NCBI GenBank assembly: GCA_044228625.1
Contig: JBGAUM010000002.1
Location: 30,918 to 94,917 of the forward strand
Reading direction: 5' to 3'
Source: UKL13-2 sp044228625
GTDB taxonomy: Bacteria > Pseudomonadota > Gammaproteobacteria > Burkholderiales > Usitatibacteraceae
Length of the DNA stretch: 64,000 bases
Below, in pieces: positions 28,803-38,487 of the stretch. Under the pieces are notes generated by a model, which did no database searches, was not told the DNA's origin, and worked only from the letters and a program-made list of their open reading frames with translations. Made by a program: the position numbers and the translations under genes. Position 1 is the stretch's first letter. Each line of letters starts with the position of its first letter.

Positions 28803-29789
28803 TCAGTTGTCGATCTTGATGTTGGAGTCCTTGATGACCTTGCCCCATTTGGCAATCTCGGAATTGATGAACGTGCCGAAGTCCTTGGGGGACTGACCGC
28901 CGGGCGCAGCGCCCGCCTGGTCCCAGATCTTCTTGATTTCCGGGTCGTTCAAAACTTTGACCACTTCCGCATGCATCTTGTCGAGGATTGGCTGCGGCGT
29001 GCCCTTGATGCCCCAAATGGCGTACCAAGTGGTCATGGTGAAATCCTTGTAGCCCAATTCCACCATGGTCGGCACTTCCGGCAACAACGGCGAGCGCTGT
29101 GCGGAAGTCACCGCCAGCGGCACCAGCTTGCCGGCCTTGATCTGTGCAGACGACGAGGCGAGGCCGTCAAAGGAAAGGTCCACCACGCCGGCGAGCAAGT
29201 CCTGCATCATCGGGCCGATGCCCTTGTACGGCACGTGCACCATGTCGACACCGGCGGTGCGCTTGTAGAGTTCGCCCGCGATATGGTGCGAGGCACCGCT
29301 GCCTGCCGAGCCAAAATTGATCTTGCCCGGATTGGCCTTGAGGAACTTCAGCAATTCCGGCTCGCTCTTGAACGGGTGCTTCGGATGCAATACCAGCACG
29401 TTGGGCACATAACCCAGCACGGTGAGTGGCACGAAGTCCTGTTCCAGCACATAGCCACGCTTGGTGTACAGCGATTCGGCAATCGTGTGATGGATGGCAC
29501 CGATAAAAAAGGTGTAGCCATCCGGTGCGGCTTTCGCGGCCACTGCGGCCCCAACCGTGCCCCCAGCGCCGCCGAGGTTTTCCACGATAAAGCTCTGGCC
29601 CAGGTTGTTGGTCAGCTTGGCCGCCAGCGGACGGGCAAACACGTCCGTGCCGCCGCCAGCCGGGAACGGATTGATGAGCTTCACAGGCTTGTTGGGCCAG
29701 GCTTGTGCGAAAGCCGGTGCAGATGACAGCGCCAGCGGCAATGCGAGCGCCGCAGCAGTCAGGGACGCAATCAGGGTACGACGTTTCAT
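28803..29789 (-). CDS. Tripartite tricarboxylate transporter substrate-binding protein (Bug/TctC family)
   Basis: A 328-residue periplasmic receptor for carboxylates or related small ligands. The signal peptide (LIASLTAAALALPLALSSAPAFAQA) is followed by the Bug hallmark WPNKPVKLINPFPAGGGTDVFARPLA and later by the conserved segments VENLGGAGGTVGAAVAA, NFGSAGSGASHHIAGELY and VPYKGIGPMMQDLLAG. No TctA or TctB membrane subunits are nearby, so it is one of the orphan Bug proteins that are abundant in Burkholderiales. A GGAGG precedes ATG 29789. It lies behind the aminotransferase on the same strand and may belong to its transcript. Ligand unknown. Confidence 0.92.
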   Translation of the reverse strand: MKRRTLIASLTAAALALPLALSSAPAFAQAWPNKPVKLINPFPAGGGTDVFARPLAAKLTNNLGQSFIVENLGGAGGTVGAAVAAKAAPDGYTFFIGAIHHTIAESLYTKRGYVLEQDFVPLTVLGYVPNVLVLHPKHPFKSEPELLKFLKANPGKINFGSAGSGASHHIAGELYKRTAGVDMVHVPYKGIGPMMQDLLAGVVDLSFDGLASSSAQIKAGKLVPLAVTSAQRSPLLPEVPTMVELGYKDFTMTTWYAIWGIKGTPQPILDKMHAEVVKVLNDPEIKKIWDQAGAAPGGQSPKDFGTFINSEIAKWGKVIKDSNIKIDN

Positions 29790-29836
29790 GGTTCCTCCAG
29801 TGATTTATGGCTGATGTTTTTCGCTTCGAATTCTGA

Positions 29837-31057
29837 TCACGCGGCGATTCTATCCGCGGCACTCTTGCGCGCGCTTTCGGTGAGATATTGCATTGCGGCA
29901 TCCACGCCACCCTTGTGATGGGCAATACCCGCAAGAGACAAGCCCATTTCCACCCCGGCGACTGCGGCCAACACCGTGAGGTCGTTGGTGTCGCCCAAAT
30001 GCCCGATACGGAATACCTTGCCCTTGAGCCGGCCCAGCCCCATGCCGAGCGACAGGTCAAAGTGTTCAAGGATCTTGCCGCGCAGGGCATCGGCATCCTG
30101 GCCCGCAGGGACGAATACCGCAGTGAGCGCCGGAGAATATTCCTCCGGATTCATTGCGACCAATTCCAGGCCCCAAGCCTTCACCGCGCGCCGCACCGCC
30201 TCGCCATGACGAACGTGGCGTGCAAACACATTCTGCAATCCTTCCTCGTTCAGCATGTGGAGGGCTTCGCGCAATCCGAACAACATGTTGGTGGCAGGGG
30301 TGTAGGGAAAGTAGCCGGTCTTGTTGGACTCCAGCATGTCTTCCCAGTTCCAGAACGCGCGCGGCAGCTTGGCGTGCCTGGAGGCGGCCAGGGCTTTGGC
30401 GGAAACAGCATTGAACGACAACCCCGGTGGCAGCATCAATCCTTTTTGCGAGCCGCCGACGGTCACGTCCACGCCCCATTCGTCGTGGCGGTAGTCCACG
30501 GAGCCGAGCGAGGAAATGGTATCCACCATCAGCAGGGCCGGATGGTTCGCGCGGTCGATCGCCTTGCGGACTGCCGCAATATTGGACGTCACCGCGGTGG
30601 CCGTTTCATTGTGGACCACGCAGACGGCCTTGATGGTGTGGGCTTTGTCTTCTGCAAGGCGCGCCTCAATGACATTGGCGTCCACGCCGTGGCGCCAGTC
30701 GGTGTCGATCAGTTCGGTGACCAGGCCCATGCGGGTGGCGAGCTTGTTCCAGAGCGACGCGAAGTGACCGGTTTCCACCATCAGCACCCGGTCTCCCGCG
30801 GAAAGCACATTGACCAACGCGGCCTCCCACGCCCCGGTCCCGGAGGCGGGATAAATGATGACTGGCTGCGCCGTCTGGAACACAGCCTTGATGCCATGCA
30901 GCACTTCGCGGCCCAGCACGCCAAAGGCCGGACCTCGATGGTCGATGATCGGCATGTCGATGGCCCGCTGGATGCGGTCCGGGACGGGCGTGGGGCCCGG
31001 AATGTTCAAAAAGTGCCGCCCGGCACGGTGAGGTACAAGCGATGTTGATGCGGACAT
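29837..31057 (-). CDS. Serine/alanine-glyoxylate-type aminotransferase (PLP, class V)
   Basis: A 406-residue class V PLP enzyme of the AGXT/SgaA type, which moves an amino group from serine or alanine to glyoxylate. It has GPTPVPDRIQRAIDMPIIDHRGPAF at the start, a PASGTGAWEAALVN cofactor-phosphate loop, Asp in LLMVDTISSLGS and the Schiff-base Lys in GGSQKGLMLPPG. I chose ATG 31057; the frame extends 20 codons upstream into the divergent promoter region. The divergent neighbour is an FAD/Fe-S 2-hydroxyacid dehydrogenase 74 bases away, which fits a joint role in glyoxylate/hydroxyacid metabolism. Confidence 0.88.
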   Translation of the reverse strand: MSASTSLVPHRAGRHFLNIPGPTPVPDRIQRAIDMPIIDHRGPAFGVLGREVLHGIKAVFQTAQPVIIYPASGTGAWEAALVNVLSAGDRVLMVETGHFASLWNKLATRMGLVTELIDTDWRHGVDANVIEARLAEDKAHTIKAVCVVHNETATAVTSNIAAVRKAIDRANHPALLMVDTISSLGSVDYRHDEWGVDVTVGGSQKGLMLPPGLSFNAVSAKALAASRHAKLPRAFWNWEDMLESNKTGYFPYTPATNMLFGLREALHMLNEEGLQNVFARHVRHGEAVRRAVKAWGLELVAMNPEEYSPALTAVFVPAGQDADALRGKILEHFDLSLGMGLGRLKGKVFRIGHLGDTNDLTVLAAVAGVEMGLSLAGIAHHKGGVDAAMQYLTESARKSAADRIAA

Positions 31058-31131
31058 GGTCTTTTCCAAGGGGGTTTTCCGTACACTACGCAATTGTGCG
31101 CCGCGAAACCATAGCACCGGTCAATTCTTCG

Positions 31132-34131
31132 ATGTCCCAGATTCATTCAATACGCTTCATACCTCCGGCCAACCGCCATCCGCTCGCGGAACGGCTGGCA
31201 CGCGAAGTGGAGGGCGATGTCCTGTTTGACGCGGCATCGCGGGGGCGCTATGCGACCGACGCATCGATCTACCAGATCATGCCGGTGGGGGTGGTGGTGC
31301 CCAAGACCCCCGAGGCCGCTCGAATTGCGGTGCAAATCGCGGTGGAGGCCGGCGTACCGGTGCTGCCGCGCGGCGGCGGAACTTCGCAATGCGGGCAGAC
31401 GGTCGGGGCGGCGCTGGTCATCGACCACAGCAAGCACTTGAACCAGATGGTGTCGATGGACCCCGAGCAGCGGCGCGCCACGGTGCAGCCGGGGCTGGTG
31501 CTGGACCATCTCAATGCGCGGCTGAAATCGCACGGCCTTTGGTACCCGGTGGATGTCTCGACCTCGGCCCAGGCCACGCTGGGCGGCATGGCCGGCAACA
31601 ATTCCTGCGGCTCTCGATCCATTGCTTACGGCAACATGGTGCACAACGTCGCAGGCATCGGCATGCTGCTGGCCGATGGGCGCGTGGCGCAGTTTGGCGA
31701 GGAGGGCGCCTGTACGGATCGCGCATTGGCCGCGCGTATCCGCACCATTTGTGAGCGCGAGCGAGACGAGATCGCCCTGCGTTTTCCTCCGCTGCTTCGC
31801 CGCGTGGCCGGCTACAACCTCGACTGGGCGGCGCCTTGCGATCCGTTGAACTACAACAGCGCCGTCCCGAATCTCGCGCACCTGCTGGTCGGATCGGAAG
31901 GGACGTTGGGTGTATTCCAGACGCTGGACCTGAAACTCTCGCCCCTGCCGAAACACCGCGTGTTGGGCGTGGTGAATTTCCCCACGTTCTATCGCGCGAT
32001 GGAAGTCACGCAGCACATCGTGACCTTGGGGCCGACCGCCGTGGAATTGGTGGATCGCACCATGATCGACCTCTCCCGGGAAAACCCGCTGTTCAGGCCG
32101 GTGATCGATGCGTCATTGATCGGTGAACCCGATGCCTTGCTGTTGGTCGAGTTCGCGGGCGACGACCGCTCCGCGTTGGAGAAGCGACTCGCCGACCTCG
32201 AAACGCTGCTGGCCGACCTTGGTCTACCGGGATCGGCGGTGAAAATGACGGATGCCGGCGCACAGAAAAAACTGTGGGATGTGCGCAAGGCCGGGCTCAA
32301 CATCATGATGTCGATGAAAGGCGACGGAAAGCCCGTCAGCTTCATTGAGGATTGTTGCGTGCCGCTGGAACACCTGGCCGAATACACGCGGCGATTGACC
32401 GACGTGTTCACCAAGCACGGCACCAAGGGCACTTGGTACGCACATGCATCCGTGGGCACATTGCACGTTCGCCCGGTGCTCGACATGCGGCGCGACGGCG
32501 CGACAAAAATGCGGGCCATCGCGGAAGAGGCGGCCGCGCTGGTCAAGGAATACAAGGGCGTGTATTCCGGCGAGCACGGCGACGGGCTGGTGCGCAGCGA
32601 GTGGATCGAGCCGTTCTTCGGGCCGCGCCTCACGGCGGTGCTCGGTGAGATCAAGGCCCTGTTCGACCCGAAGAACCTGATGAACCCCGGCAAGATCGTG
32701 TCGCCGCCCAAACAGGATGACCGGTCGCTGTTTCGATTTGCACCGGGCTACGCCACGCAGAATATTCAGACCGGCCTCGACTGGTCGAAAGAACTGGGGC
32801 TCGCGAGTGCCGTGGAGATGTGCAACAACAACGGCCACTGCCGCAAATTCGATGCCGGCACCATGTGCCCGAGCTATCGCGCGACTGACGACGAACAGCA
32901 CCTGACCCGGGGGCGCGCCAACACCCTTCGTCTCGCCCTTTCGAACCAGATGGATGGCGCGGGGATCGCGTCCGATGCAGTGCAAGAGGCGATGGACCTC
33001 TGCGTGGGATGCAAGGGTTGCAAACGCGAATGTCCCACCGGTGTGGATATGGCCAAGATGAAGATCGAGGCCACTTATCAATTCAAGAAAGCCCATGGCT
33101 TTACGATCAAGGACCGGTTGGTGGCCTACCTGCCACGGTATGCCCGCTATGCCCCGATGTTCGCGTGGGCCTCGACCCTGCGAAATATCATTCCCGGAAT
33201 GGCGGCACTGACGGAAGGATTCACCGGGTTTTCCGCCAAGCGCAAGCTGCCCGTCTGGCGGCGCGGATTGCTGGCCAGTGTCGGCGCCGCCAAATGGCAG
33301 GCAGCGATGCGCAAGGCGCGCGCTGAAAAGAGCGACGCGTACTTCGGCCCGGAACGCGATGTCGTGCTGTTCACGGATACCTTCGCCAATTACTTTGAGG
33401 CGCCGACCAAACTTTTTCCGGGGGCCAGCGTGGAAGCCGCAGCTGTCGTGCTGCAGCGCGCGGGCTACAACGTGGATTTGATTGGCGCGGCGACGGGCGA
33501 CCGGCCGTTGTGTTGCGGCCGCACTTTTTTGGCGGCGGGCATGGTGGACGAAGCGCGGACCGAAGCGCGACGAACCCTGGACGCGCTGCTGCCCTATGTG
33601 CGGCGCGGCGTGCCCATCGTTGGATTGGAGCCCTCCTGCATCACGACGCTGCGGGATGAGTTCCTTTCCCTGTGGCCCGGGGAGGACGCGGAACTTCTGG
33701 CCAAGCAGTCCTTCCTGTTTGAGGAGTTCCTTTCACGCGAAAAGATGGAGGGCCGTCTCGATCCGGCACGTTTGCAGTTGCGCGCGCTGCCGGTGGAAGG
33801 CGTGCGCGTCCACGGGCACTGCCACCAGAAGGCCTTCGATGTGTTTGAGCCGGTGGTCGAAGTACTCAAGTGGATTCCGGATCTGAAAGTCGAACCCATC
33901 GAATCGAGTTGCTGCGGCATGGCGGGTTCGTTCGGCTACGACGCGAAACATCATGCGGTCTCCATGAAAATGGCGGAACAGGCGCTGTTGCCGGCGGTGC
34001 GCGGTGCGGGCGACAAGACCTTGATCGTGGCCGGCGGAACCAGTTGCCGGACCCAAATCCTCGACGGTGCCAGCAAGCATGCTGTCCACCCCGCGGTGGT
34101 GCTTGCGGCCTCGATGGTGACCATGGCTTGA
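31132..34131 (+). CDS. FAD-binding / Fe-S 2-hydroxyacid dehydrogenase (YdiJ-like, D-2-hydroxyglutarate or D-lactate type)
   Basis: A 999-residue fusion similar in length and order to YdiJ. Residues about 45-230 form the PCMH FAD domain (VLPRGGGTSQCGQTVG, GGMAGNNSCGSRSIAYG, LLVGSEGTLGVF). Then comes the FAD-oxidase C domain (EHGDGLVRSEWIEPFFG, FDPKNLMNPGKIV). Two cysteine clusters follow (CNNNGHCRKFDAGTMCPSY and CVGCKGCKRECPTGVDM), and finally two CCG-type motifs (PLCCGRTF; ESSCCGMAGSFGY) with HGHCHQKA. It oxidises a D-2-hydroxyacid and passes electrons to the respiratory chain; the substrate is not fixed by sequence. ATG 31132 gives the normal N-terminus. Confidence 0.88.
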   Translation: MSQIHSIRFIPPANRHPLAERLAREVEGDVLFDAASRGRYATDASIYQIMPVGVVVPKTPEAARIAVQIAVEAGVPVLPRGGGTSQCGQTVGAALVIDHSKHLNQMVSMDPEQRRATVQPGLVLDHLNARLKSHGLWYPVDVSTSAQATLGGMAGNNSCGSRSIAYGNMVHNVAGIGMLLADGRVAQFGEEGACTDRALAARIRTICERERDEIALRFPPLLRRVAGYNLDWAAPCDPLNYNSAVPNLAHLLVGSEGTLGVFQTLDLKLSPLPKHRVLGVVNFPTFYRAMEVTQHIVTLGPTAVELVDRTMIDLSRENPLFRPVIDASLIGEPDALLLVEFAGDDRSALEKRLADLETLLADLGLPGSAVKMTDAGAQKKLWDVRKAGLNIMMSMKGDGKPVSFIEDCCVPLEHLAEYTRRLTDVFTKHGTKGTWYAHASVGTLHVRPVLDMRRDGATKMRAIAEEAAALVKEYKGVYSGEHGDGLVRSEWIEPFFGPRLTAVLGEIKALFDPKNLMNPGKIVSPPKQDDRSLFRFAPGYATQNIQTGLDWSKELGLASAVEMCNNNGHCRKFDAGTMCPSYRATDDEQHLTRGRANTLRLALSNQMDGAGIASDAVQEAMDLCVGCKGCKRECPTGVDMAKMKIEATYQFKKAHGFTIKDRLVAYLPRYARYAPMFAWASTLRNIIPGMAALTEGFTGFSAKRKLPVWRRGLLASVGAAKWQAAMRKARAEKSDAYFGPERDVVLFTDTFANYFEAPTKLFPGASVEAAAVVLQRAGYNVDLIGAATGDRPLCCGRTFLAAGMVDEARTEARRTLDALLPYVRRGVPIVGLEPSCITTLRDEFLSLWPGEDAELLAKQSFLFEEFLSREKMEGRLDPARLQLRALPVEGVRVHGHCHQKAFDVFEPVVEVLKWIPDLKVEPIESSCCGMAGSFGYDAKHHAVSMKMAEQALLPAVRGAGDKTLIVAGGTSCRTQILDGASKHAVHPAVVLAASMVTMA

Positions 34132-34147
34132 TGGTAAAACCCTAGGC

Positions 34148-34179
34148 CTGGCGCGGCGATTGAGCCGAAAATGGCCCGA
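34148..34179 (+). repeat. dispersed intergenic repeat, copy 2
   Basis: CTGGCGCGGCGATTGAGCC followed by GAAAATGGCCCGA, close to copy 1 at 595-625. It lies 16 bases after the dehydrogenase stop. Confidence 0.55.
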
Positions 34180-34282
34180 AAACCTTGATGCGTCTTGGGT
34201 TTTCAAGATTTATCCCCAGATGAAGCCAATGACGTAGAGCAGTCGGTCATACTTCATCTTGCGGACTTTTCCTCATTCCTTC

Positions 34283-35944
34283 ATGCGCGTTTTTCTTGCC
34301 CTTCGCCAGTTGGCGGTTACCCGAGTTCAGTGGATCGCAATTGCCGCATTGTGGTTGTCGCTGGTTCCCAATCTCGCAACACTGGGCGCCTTTGCAAAGG
34401 CGCCGTCTGCGGGAGAGGGACTGCAGTGGCTGGCGTTTGTGGGCGTGGGATGGGTCTTCGTGTTTGCCATCAGCTTCATCGCCATGGCCTTGGTCGCGGC
34501 AATCTTTTGGGGGCGCGCACTCAAACCCGCCACCGCAATCCTGCTGCTCGTCGCGTCAGTCCTGAGTTTCTTCACATTGTTTCTGGGCACCCAGTTCGAT
34601 CGAACCATGGTGCTCAACCTCTTGCAAACGCACCAATCGGAAGCGCTGGAACTCGTGCATTGGCGGTTGATTGCCTGGGTTGCCTTGACTGGATTGTTGC
34701 CGGCGTGGGTCGCGCTACGGATCTCCCTCAAGTCAGAGCCGAAGTGGTGGCGGCAGTCGGGATTCGTCCTCCTGGGTTGCTTTGTCTTGTTGATCGTCAC
34801 CTCGGCAGGCGTGTTTGCGCAATATTCGCGCTATGCGTCGGCGACGCGTAATCGTGCGATCACGTTTGACACCGTCGCGCCATGGAACCTGTTTGCCGCT
34901 TCAGTTCATTTGGCAGCGTCGCAGTGGGCGGCGCAAACCGTGCGGGCGCCCCGCGGCCTTGACGCCAAGCAGGCCTACCTGCTGAAAAAGCCGCGATTGG
35001 TGTTTTTCCTGCTGGGAGAGACGGCCCGCGCGCAAAACCATGGGCTCAACGGCTACGAGCGCGACACCACGCCGCGAATGAGGGCCGCAGGCGGCTATTA
35101 CTTCCCGGACACAGAAAGCTGTGGCACGGCAACCTCGATTTCGGTGCCGTGCATTTTTTCAGGCTTCGGGCGTGAAGCCTTCTCGCTCAAGAAAGGGTTG
35201 TCGAACGAGACGCTCATCGACGTCCTGCTTCGAGGCGGCGCTCAAGTTTGGTGGCGCGACAATGATTCGGGTTGCAAGGGCGTTTGCGAAAAGGCCGAGG
35301 TCATCGACCTCACCGGATCATCGGACCCACGCTGGTGTACGGAAGCCGCAAACTGCTTTGACGAAATTCTTTTTGAAGGACTCGAGGAAAAACTCCGCAA
35401 GACCACGCGGGATACCCTCGTGGTGCTGCATCTCAAAGGCAGCCACGGCCCTGCGTACTACAAGCGTTATCCTGCGCGATTCGAGCAATTCGTCCCGGCC
35501 TGCAAGTCAAACGACCTGGCATCTTGTGACAACGCGGCTCTTCGCAACAGCTACGACAACTCGGTCCTGTATACCGACCACGTGGTGGGTGAATCCATCG
35601 AGATGCTCAAGCGCCTCGACAAGCAATTCGCCACGGGGCTGTTGTACGTGTCCGACCATGGCGAATCGCTGGGAGAAGGGGGGCTGTTCCTGCATGGGCT
35701 TCCCTATGCATTGGCGCCCAAGGAGCAGACGCGCGTTCCCATGTTTGCCTGGGTCTCCGCGGATTTTGTGAAGCTCGAAAACTGGGATGTGCGCTGCATG
35801 GCGGAACAGGTGAAGACTCCCCGGTCCCACGACAATGTCTATTCCACCATTCTTGGCTTGATGGAAATCGAAACTGCGGAATACAAGGTAGAACTGGACC
35901 TATTCGAGGCTTGCGACCGCGGAATCAACCATTTGAAACGCTAG
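34283..35944 (+). CDS. eptA: Lipid A / LPS phosphoethanolamine transferase (EptA-like)
   Basis: A 553-residue inner-membrane enzyme that moves phosphoethanolamine from phosphatidylethanolamine to lipid A or LPS core, which lowers surface charge and can give cationic-peptide resistance. Five hydrophobic helices come first, then a periplasmic sulfatase-fold domain. Active-site features are Glu in LLGETARAQNHGLNGY, the nucleophile Thr in ESCGTATSISVPC and the zinc ligands in YVSDHGESLGEGGLFLHG. Cysteine pairs typical of the family are present (SGCKGVC, WCTEAANC, PACKSNDLASC). ATG 34283 is preferred over an upstream TTG at 34259; neither has a good ribosome site. It stands alone. Confidence 0.88.
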   Translation: MRVFLALRQLAVTRVQWIAIAALWLSLVPNLATLGAFAKAPSAGEGLQWLAFVGVGWVFVFAISFIAMALVAAIFWGRALKPATAILLLVASVLSFFTLFLGTQFDRTMVLNLLQTHQSEALELVHWRLIAWVALTGLLPAWVALRISLKSEPKWWRQSGFVLLGCFVLLIVTSAGVFAQYSRYASATRNRAITFDTVAPWNLFAASVHLAASQWAAQTVRAPRGLDAKQAYLLKKPRLVFFLLGETARAQNHGLNGYERDTTPRMRAAGGYYFPDTESCGTATSISVPCIFSGFGREAFSLKKGLSNETLIDVLLRGGAQVWWRDNDSGCKGVCEKAEVIDLTGSSDPRWCTEAANCFDEILFEGLEEKLRKTTRDTLVVLHLKGSHGPAYYKRYPARFEQFVPACKSNDLASCDNAALRNSYDNSVLYTDHVVGESIEMLKRLDKQFATGLLYVSDHGESLGEGGLFLHGLPYALAPKEQTRVPMFAWVSADFVKLENWDVRCMAEQVKTPRSHDNVYSTILGLMEIETAEYKVELDLFEACDRGINHLKR

Positions 35945-35998
35945 AGTTGACGACGGAGCGTTGAATCAGCCGAACCAACGCTTCGCCAATCGAAGGAC

Positions 35999-36481
35999 TT
36001 ACTCGCTCAACGTCACGATCATGGCGTGAATGGCCTCAGACAGTTTTTTGCTGGCCAGTTCCGAGCACTGCTCTTTGGTTGCCATGGGCAGCGTGTCAAA
36101 CGTGTTGGTGGTTTTGGCTGGCTTGAACAGCATCGTCTTGCCGTTGATCCCCAGCGGCAAGAGCATGACGCGCGCCGTCACCACACAAGCCTTGCCGGCG
36201 GTAAAGCCACCGCCGACCTCGGTCACAAAGCCCCATTTCTTGGGGGAATAGAGCTTTGCGGCCTTGGCGGGAATGTTTTCAATCCAACTGGCCTTCGCGG
36301 CATCTTTCGACAACAAGGTATCTGACGAGGCATCAACGACAACATACGTTTGTGCGGGTTTTTCCTTGGGCTTCTTGGCCGCAGGCTTCGCGGCTTCAGG
36401 CGCTTTTGCAGGCTCATTGGCGGCAATGGCGCTGGTGGAGGCGATGAGCACGGCGGCGAGGAGTGCAAGTGTGTTTTTCAT
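35999..36481 (-). CDS. Small secreted protein of unknown function
   Basis: A 160-residue protein, unrecognised. A clear signal peptide (NTLALLAAVLIASTSAIAA) is followed by an Ala/Lys/Pro-rich linker (EPAKAPEAAKPAAKKPKEKPAQ), then a compact domain of about 115 residues with two cysteines (KACVVTARV, KEQCSELASK). The linker plus domain suggests a periplasmic protein tethered through a flexible region. It lies between eptA and the SLOG-membrane gene and reads in the same direction as the latter, about 100 bases downstream of it. Confidence 0.6.
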   Translation of the reverse strand: MKNTLALLAAVLIASTSAIAANEPAKAPEAAKPAAKKPKEKPAQTYVVVDASSDTLLSKDAAKASWIENIPAKAAKLYSPKKWGFVTEVGGGFTAGKACVVTARVMLLPLGINGKTMLFKPAKTTNTFDTLPMATKEQCSELASKKLSEAIHAMIVTLSE

Positions 36482-36578
36482 GGTTTCCCTGAGCAGACGA
36501 GTTGAGTGAGCGGCAAATCAATAAGCGAACAGTGTCGGGCAAACTGGCGTCACTGTCAAACCGGCGGAAGGCGGGGCT

Positions 36579-38312
36579 TTACCCGGAGACTTGGAACGCG
36601 TTTTTGCGGTGCATGAGCAGCCAACTCGCATTCTCGTCCAAGGCAAACTTGCCCAACGTGAACAGGCATTGCTCCTCGATGGCTTCGTTGCCTGCATTTC
36701 TTTCCAGCGTGGAGCGCGCATTGCGGAACAGCGCGCCCATCAGTTCGTAACTCACCGACTGCTCGGCGTAGCCCATCGCTGAGGCATAGCCCTTGATCAC
36801 GCCGCCCAGCAAGAAGAAGCTGGTTGAAAAGGCCGACGCCGCGATTTTGATGTGGACCGGCATCAACATCATGCTGGCAACGGCGGCCACGCCCACCAGC
36901 AACAACGCGCCCGTCAAGGCGACGTTGGCCAGAAGTTCGATGCGCCCCGCGGCAATCTTGCACTGCAGAGCCTTACCGGGTCTTTGCGTCGTACCGAGGT
37001 AGTACTGCTCCTGGCCGTCCACCCAGTACCGGCCGACATCAATCCGGGACGGAACATAGGATGAGGGCGGCTCCCACTGCCAAAGGGGCGCCACCATGAA
37101 CTGGATGTTTCGCAAGGCCTCGCGGACCCAGCCCACCTCGGTCTTGACCAGTTGCTGGTACTCCTCTGCAACGCCATGGTGGATGCCGGTGATCTGCCAG
37201 AAAAACTGGATGCGCAGACCCTCCGCGATCGCACGGTATTCAATATAGCGGTCGCCGATTTGCGAGAGTGGCAGGCGAAAGATCGACAGGTAGAGGCCGT
37301 AACCCAATGCCGCCGCTGCACCATAGGCGATGAGCCACAACATTTCTTTTTGCGTGGTGAAAGCAGCCTGAAAGAAGGCGCCCAAGACCACGGCAATTGA
37401 AACCACACGGACGGCAAGATCCCGCTTGCGTCGAAGCCGCACCGACACGGAATCCGCGTCGGCAAAGAAGCGAGCCAAGGGGCTGCCGATTTGGCCGAGG
37501 CGACCTTGCTCCTCGAGCGGCAGAAGCGACCGAATGCTGTTGGTATGGTTGGGTTCGTTGTCGATCCGGTTTTTTCGGGCGGCGACATTGAATCGCGAGA
37601 ACTCCCTTGCCGATTTTCGATACGCCTTGTCCAGCTTTGACTCGGGAACGCGTTTGGGCTTGTGGTCCGGGTCACTCAGCCGGCGGACTGGAATGTGAAT
37701 CAGCGAAGTGGTTTCGGGGCTGGAAAGCAAATCCGCGCTCAATGTAGGCGGACCATGGCGGCACAACTCGACAATCGCCGCGGTTCCATGATCTTCCCCG
37801 GGCTTGGCCGGCACGCCATCCCACAACGCAATGACCAGCTGTGCCTGGCGGACGATGAAAATGTTTTGCTCGCGCATCCGAGATCGATGCACTTCATCGG
37901 CCGACGTCGGTTCTTCCGCAGGCGTGGCTGCGGCGGGAATCTCGATGACCCGCCAGCACTTGGCCTGATACTCGTCGAAACTGGCGCGCGCTGTGTCGTC
38001 AGTCATTGACGCTCTCACGTCTGCGGCCGCGCAAGGCAAAACGCCGACGACCGCCCAATTTCGGATCATCGCTTCATCCGCGACCAATCGGTCGGTGGGG
38101 CTTGTGAGTCCGGTCAACAGGATCAGCGGTGCCTCGCGCGCCGTTCGCTCCACGCGTCGAAGCGTGTCCCGAACGCGCGCCCGAATCTGGCTTTCGTCGT
38201 CCGGGACCAGGTTGTCATGACTGGTCACCGCCACCACCATCGGGACCAGGGAGGCGTCCGCAAGCGCCTCGCGCAGGTCCGCCCGAACCCCGCTGATTTT
38301 TTCTCTTCGCAT
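36579..38312 (-). CDS. SLOG-like nucleotide-sensor domain fused to a four-helix membrane region (putative effector)
   Basis: A 577-residue protein. Residues about 25-190 look like a SLOG Rossmann-like domain: strand VVAVTSHDNL, then LILLTGLTSPTDRLVADEAM, VVGVLPC and QLVIALWDGVPAKPGEDHGTAAIVELCRHG. Helices follow, then membrane segments at about 298-318, 324-346, 460-482 and 488-508. Between the pairs is a soluble stretch with YRAIAEGLRIQFFWQITGIHHG. SLOG domains are known or predicted to bind nucleotides and their derivatives, and SLOG-plus-membrane proteins are predicted effectors in bacterial conflict systems. It is divergent from a SLOG-cyclase whose SLOG domain has the same ALWDG signature. 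The domain call is by pattern only; a housekeeping membrane sensor is the alternative. Confidence 0.62.
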   Translation of the reverse strand: MRREKISGVRADLREALADASLVPMVVAVTSHDNLVPDDESQIRARVRDTLRRVERTAREAPLILLTGLTSPTDRLVADEAMIRNWAVVGVLPCAAADVRASMTDDTARASFDEYQAKCWRVIEIPAAATPAEEPTSADEVHRSRMREQNIFIVRQAQLVIALWDGVPAKPGEDHGTAAIVELCRHGPPTLSADLLSSPETTSLIHIPVRRLSDPDHKPKRVPESKLDKAYRKSAREFSRFNVAARKNRIDNEPNHTNSIRSLLPLEEQGRLGQIGSPLARFFADADSVSVRLRRKRDLAVRVVSIAVVLGAFFQAAFTTQKEMLWLIAYGAAAALGYGLYLSIFRLPLSQIGDRYIEYRAIAEGLRIQFFWQITGIHHGVAEEYQQLVKTEVGWVREALRNIQFMVAPLWQWEPPSSYVPSRIDVGRYWVDGQEQYYLGTTQRPGKALQCKIAAGRIELLANVALTGALLLVGVAAVASMMLMPVHIKIAASAFSTSFFLLGGVIKGYASAMGYAEQSVSYELMGALFRNARSTLERNAGNEAIEEQCLFTLGKFALDENASWLLMHRKNAFQVSG

Positions 38313-38487
38313 GGGGCATTATGTGAATTCGCGGGCCGCAACGCAATGATGGGCAGTGAATGAAGACGCGCGTTGCTTGCAGTGTGGCCCTGCGTTAGGC
38401 ATAGTAGGTGCGAATCTCTCAAGACTGGCTGACCGAGTCCGCCCAAATGGCCCGGATCGCGGCAGTCTGAAAGATGAAAGCCAAACG
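38313..38487. promoter_or_regulatory. Divergent control region between the two SLOG genes
   Basis: These 175 bases hold the promoters of both SLOG-domain genes. I see no convincing consensus promoter or long palindrome. The frame of the cyclase gene is open back to 38356, but that part has no domain character, so I treat it as non-coding. Confidence 0.4.
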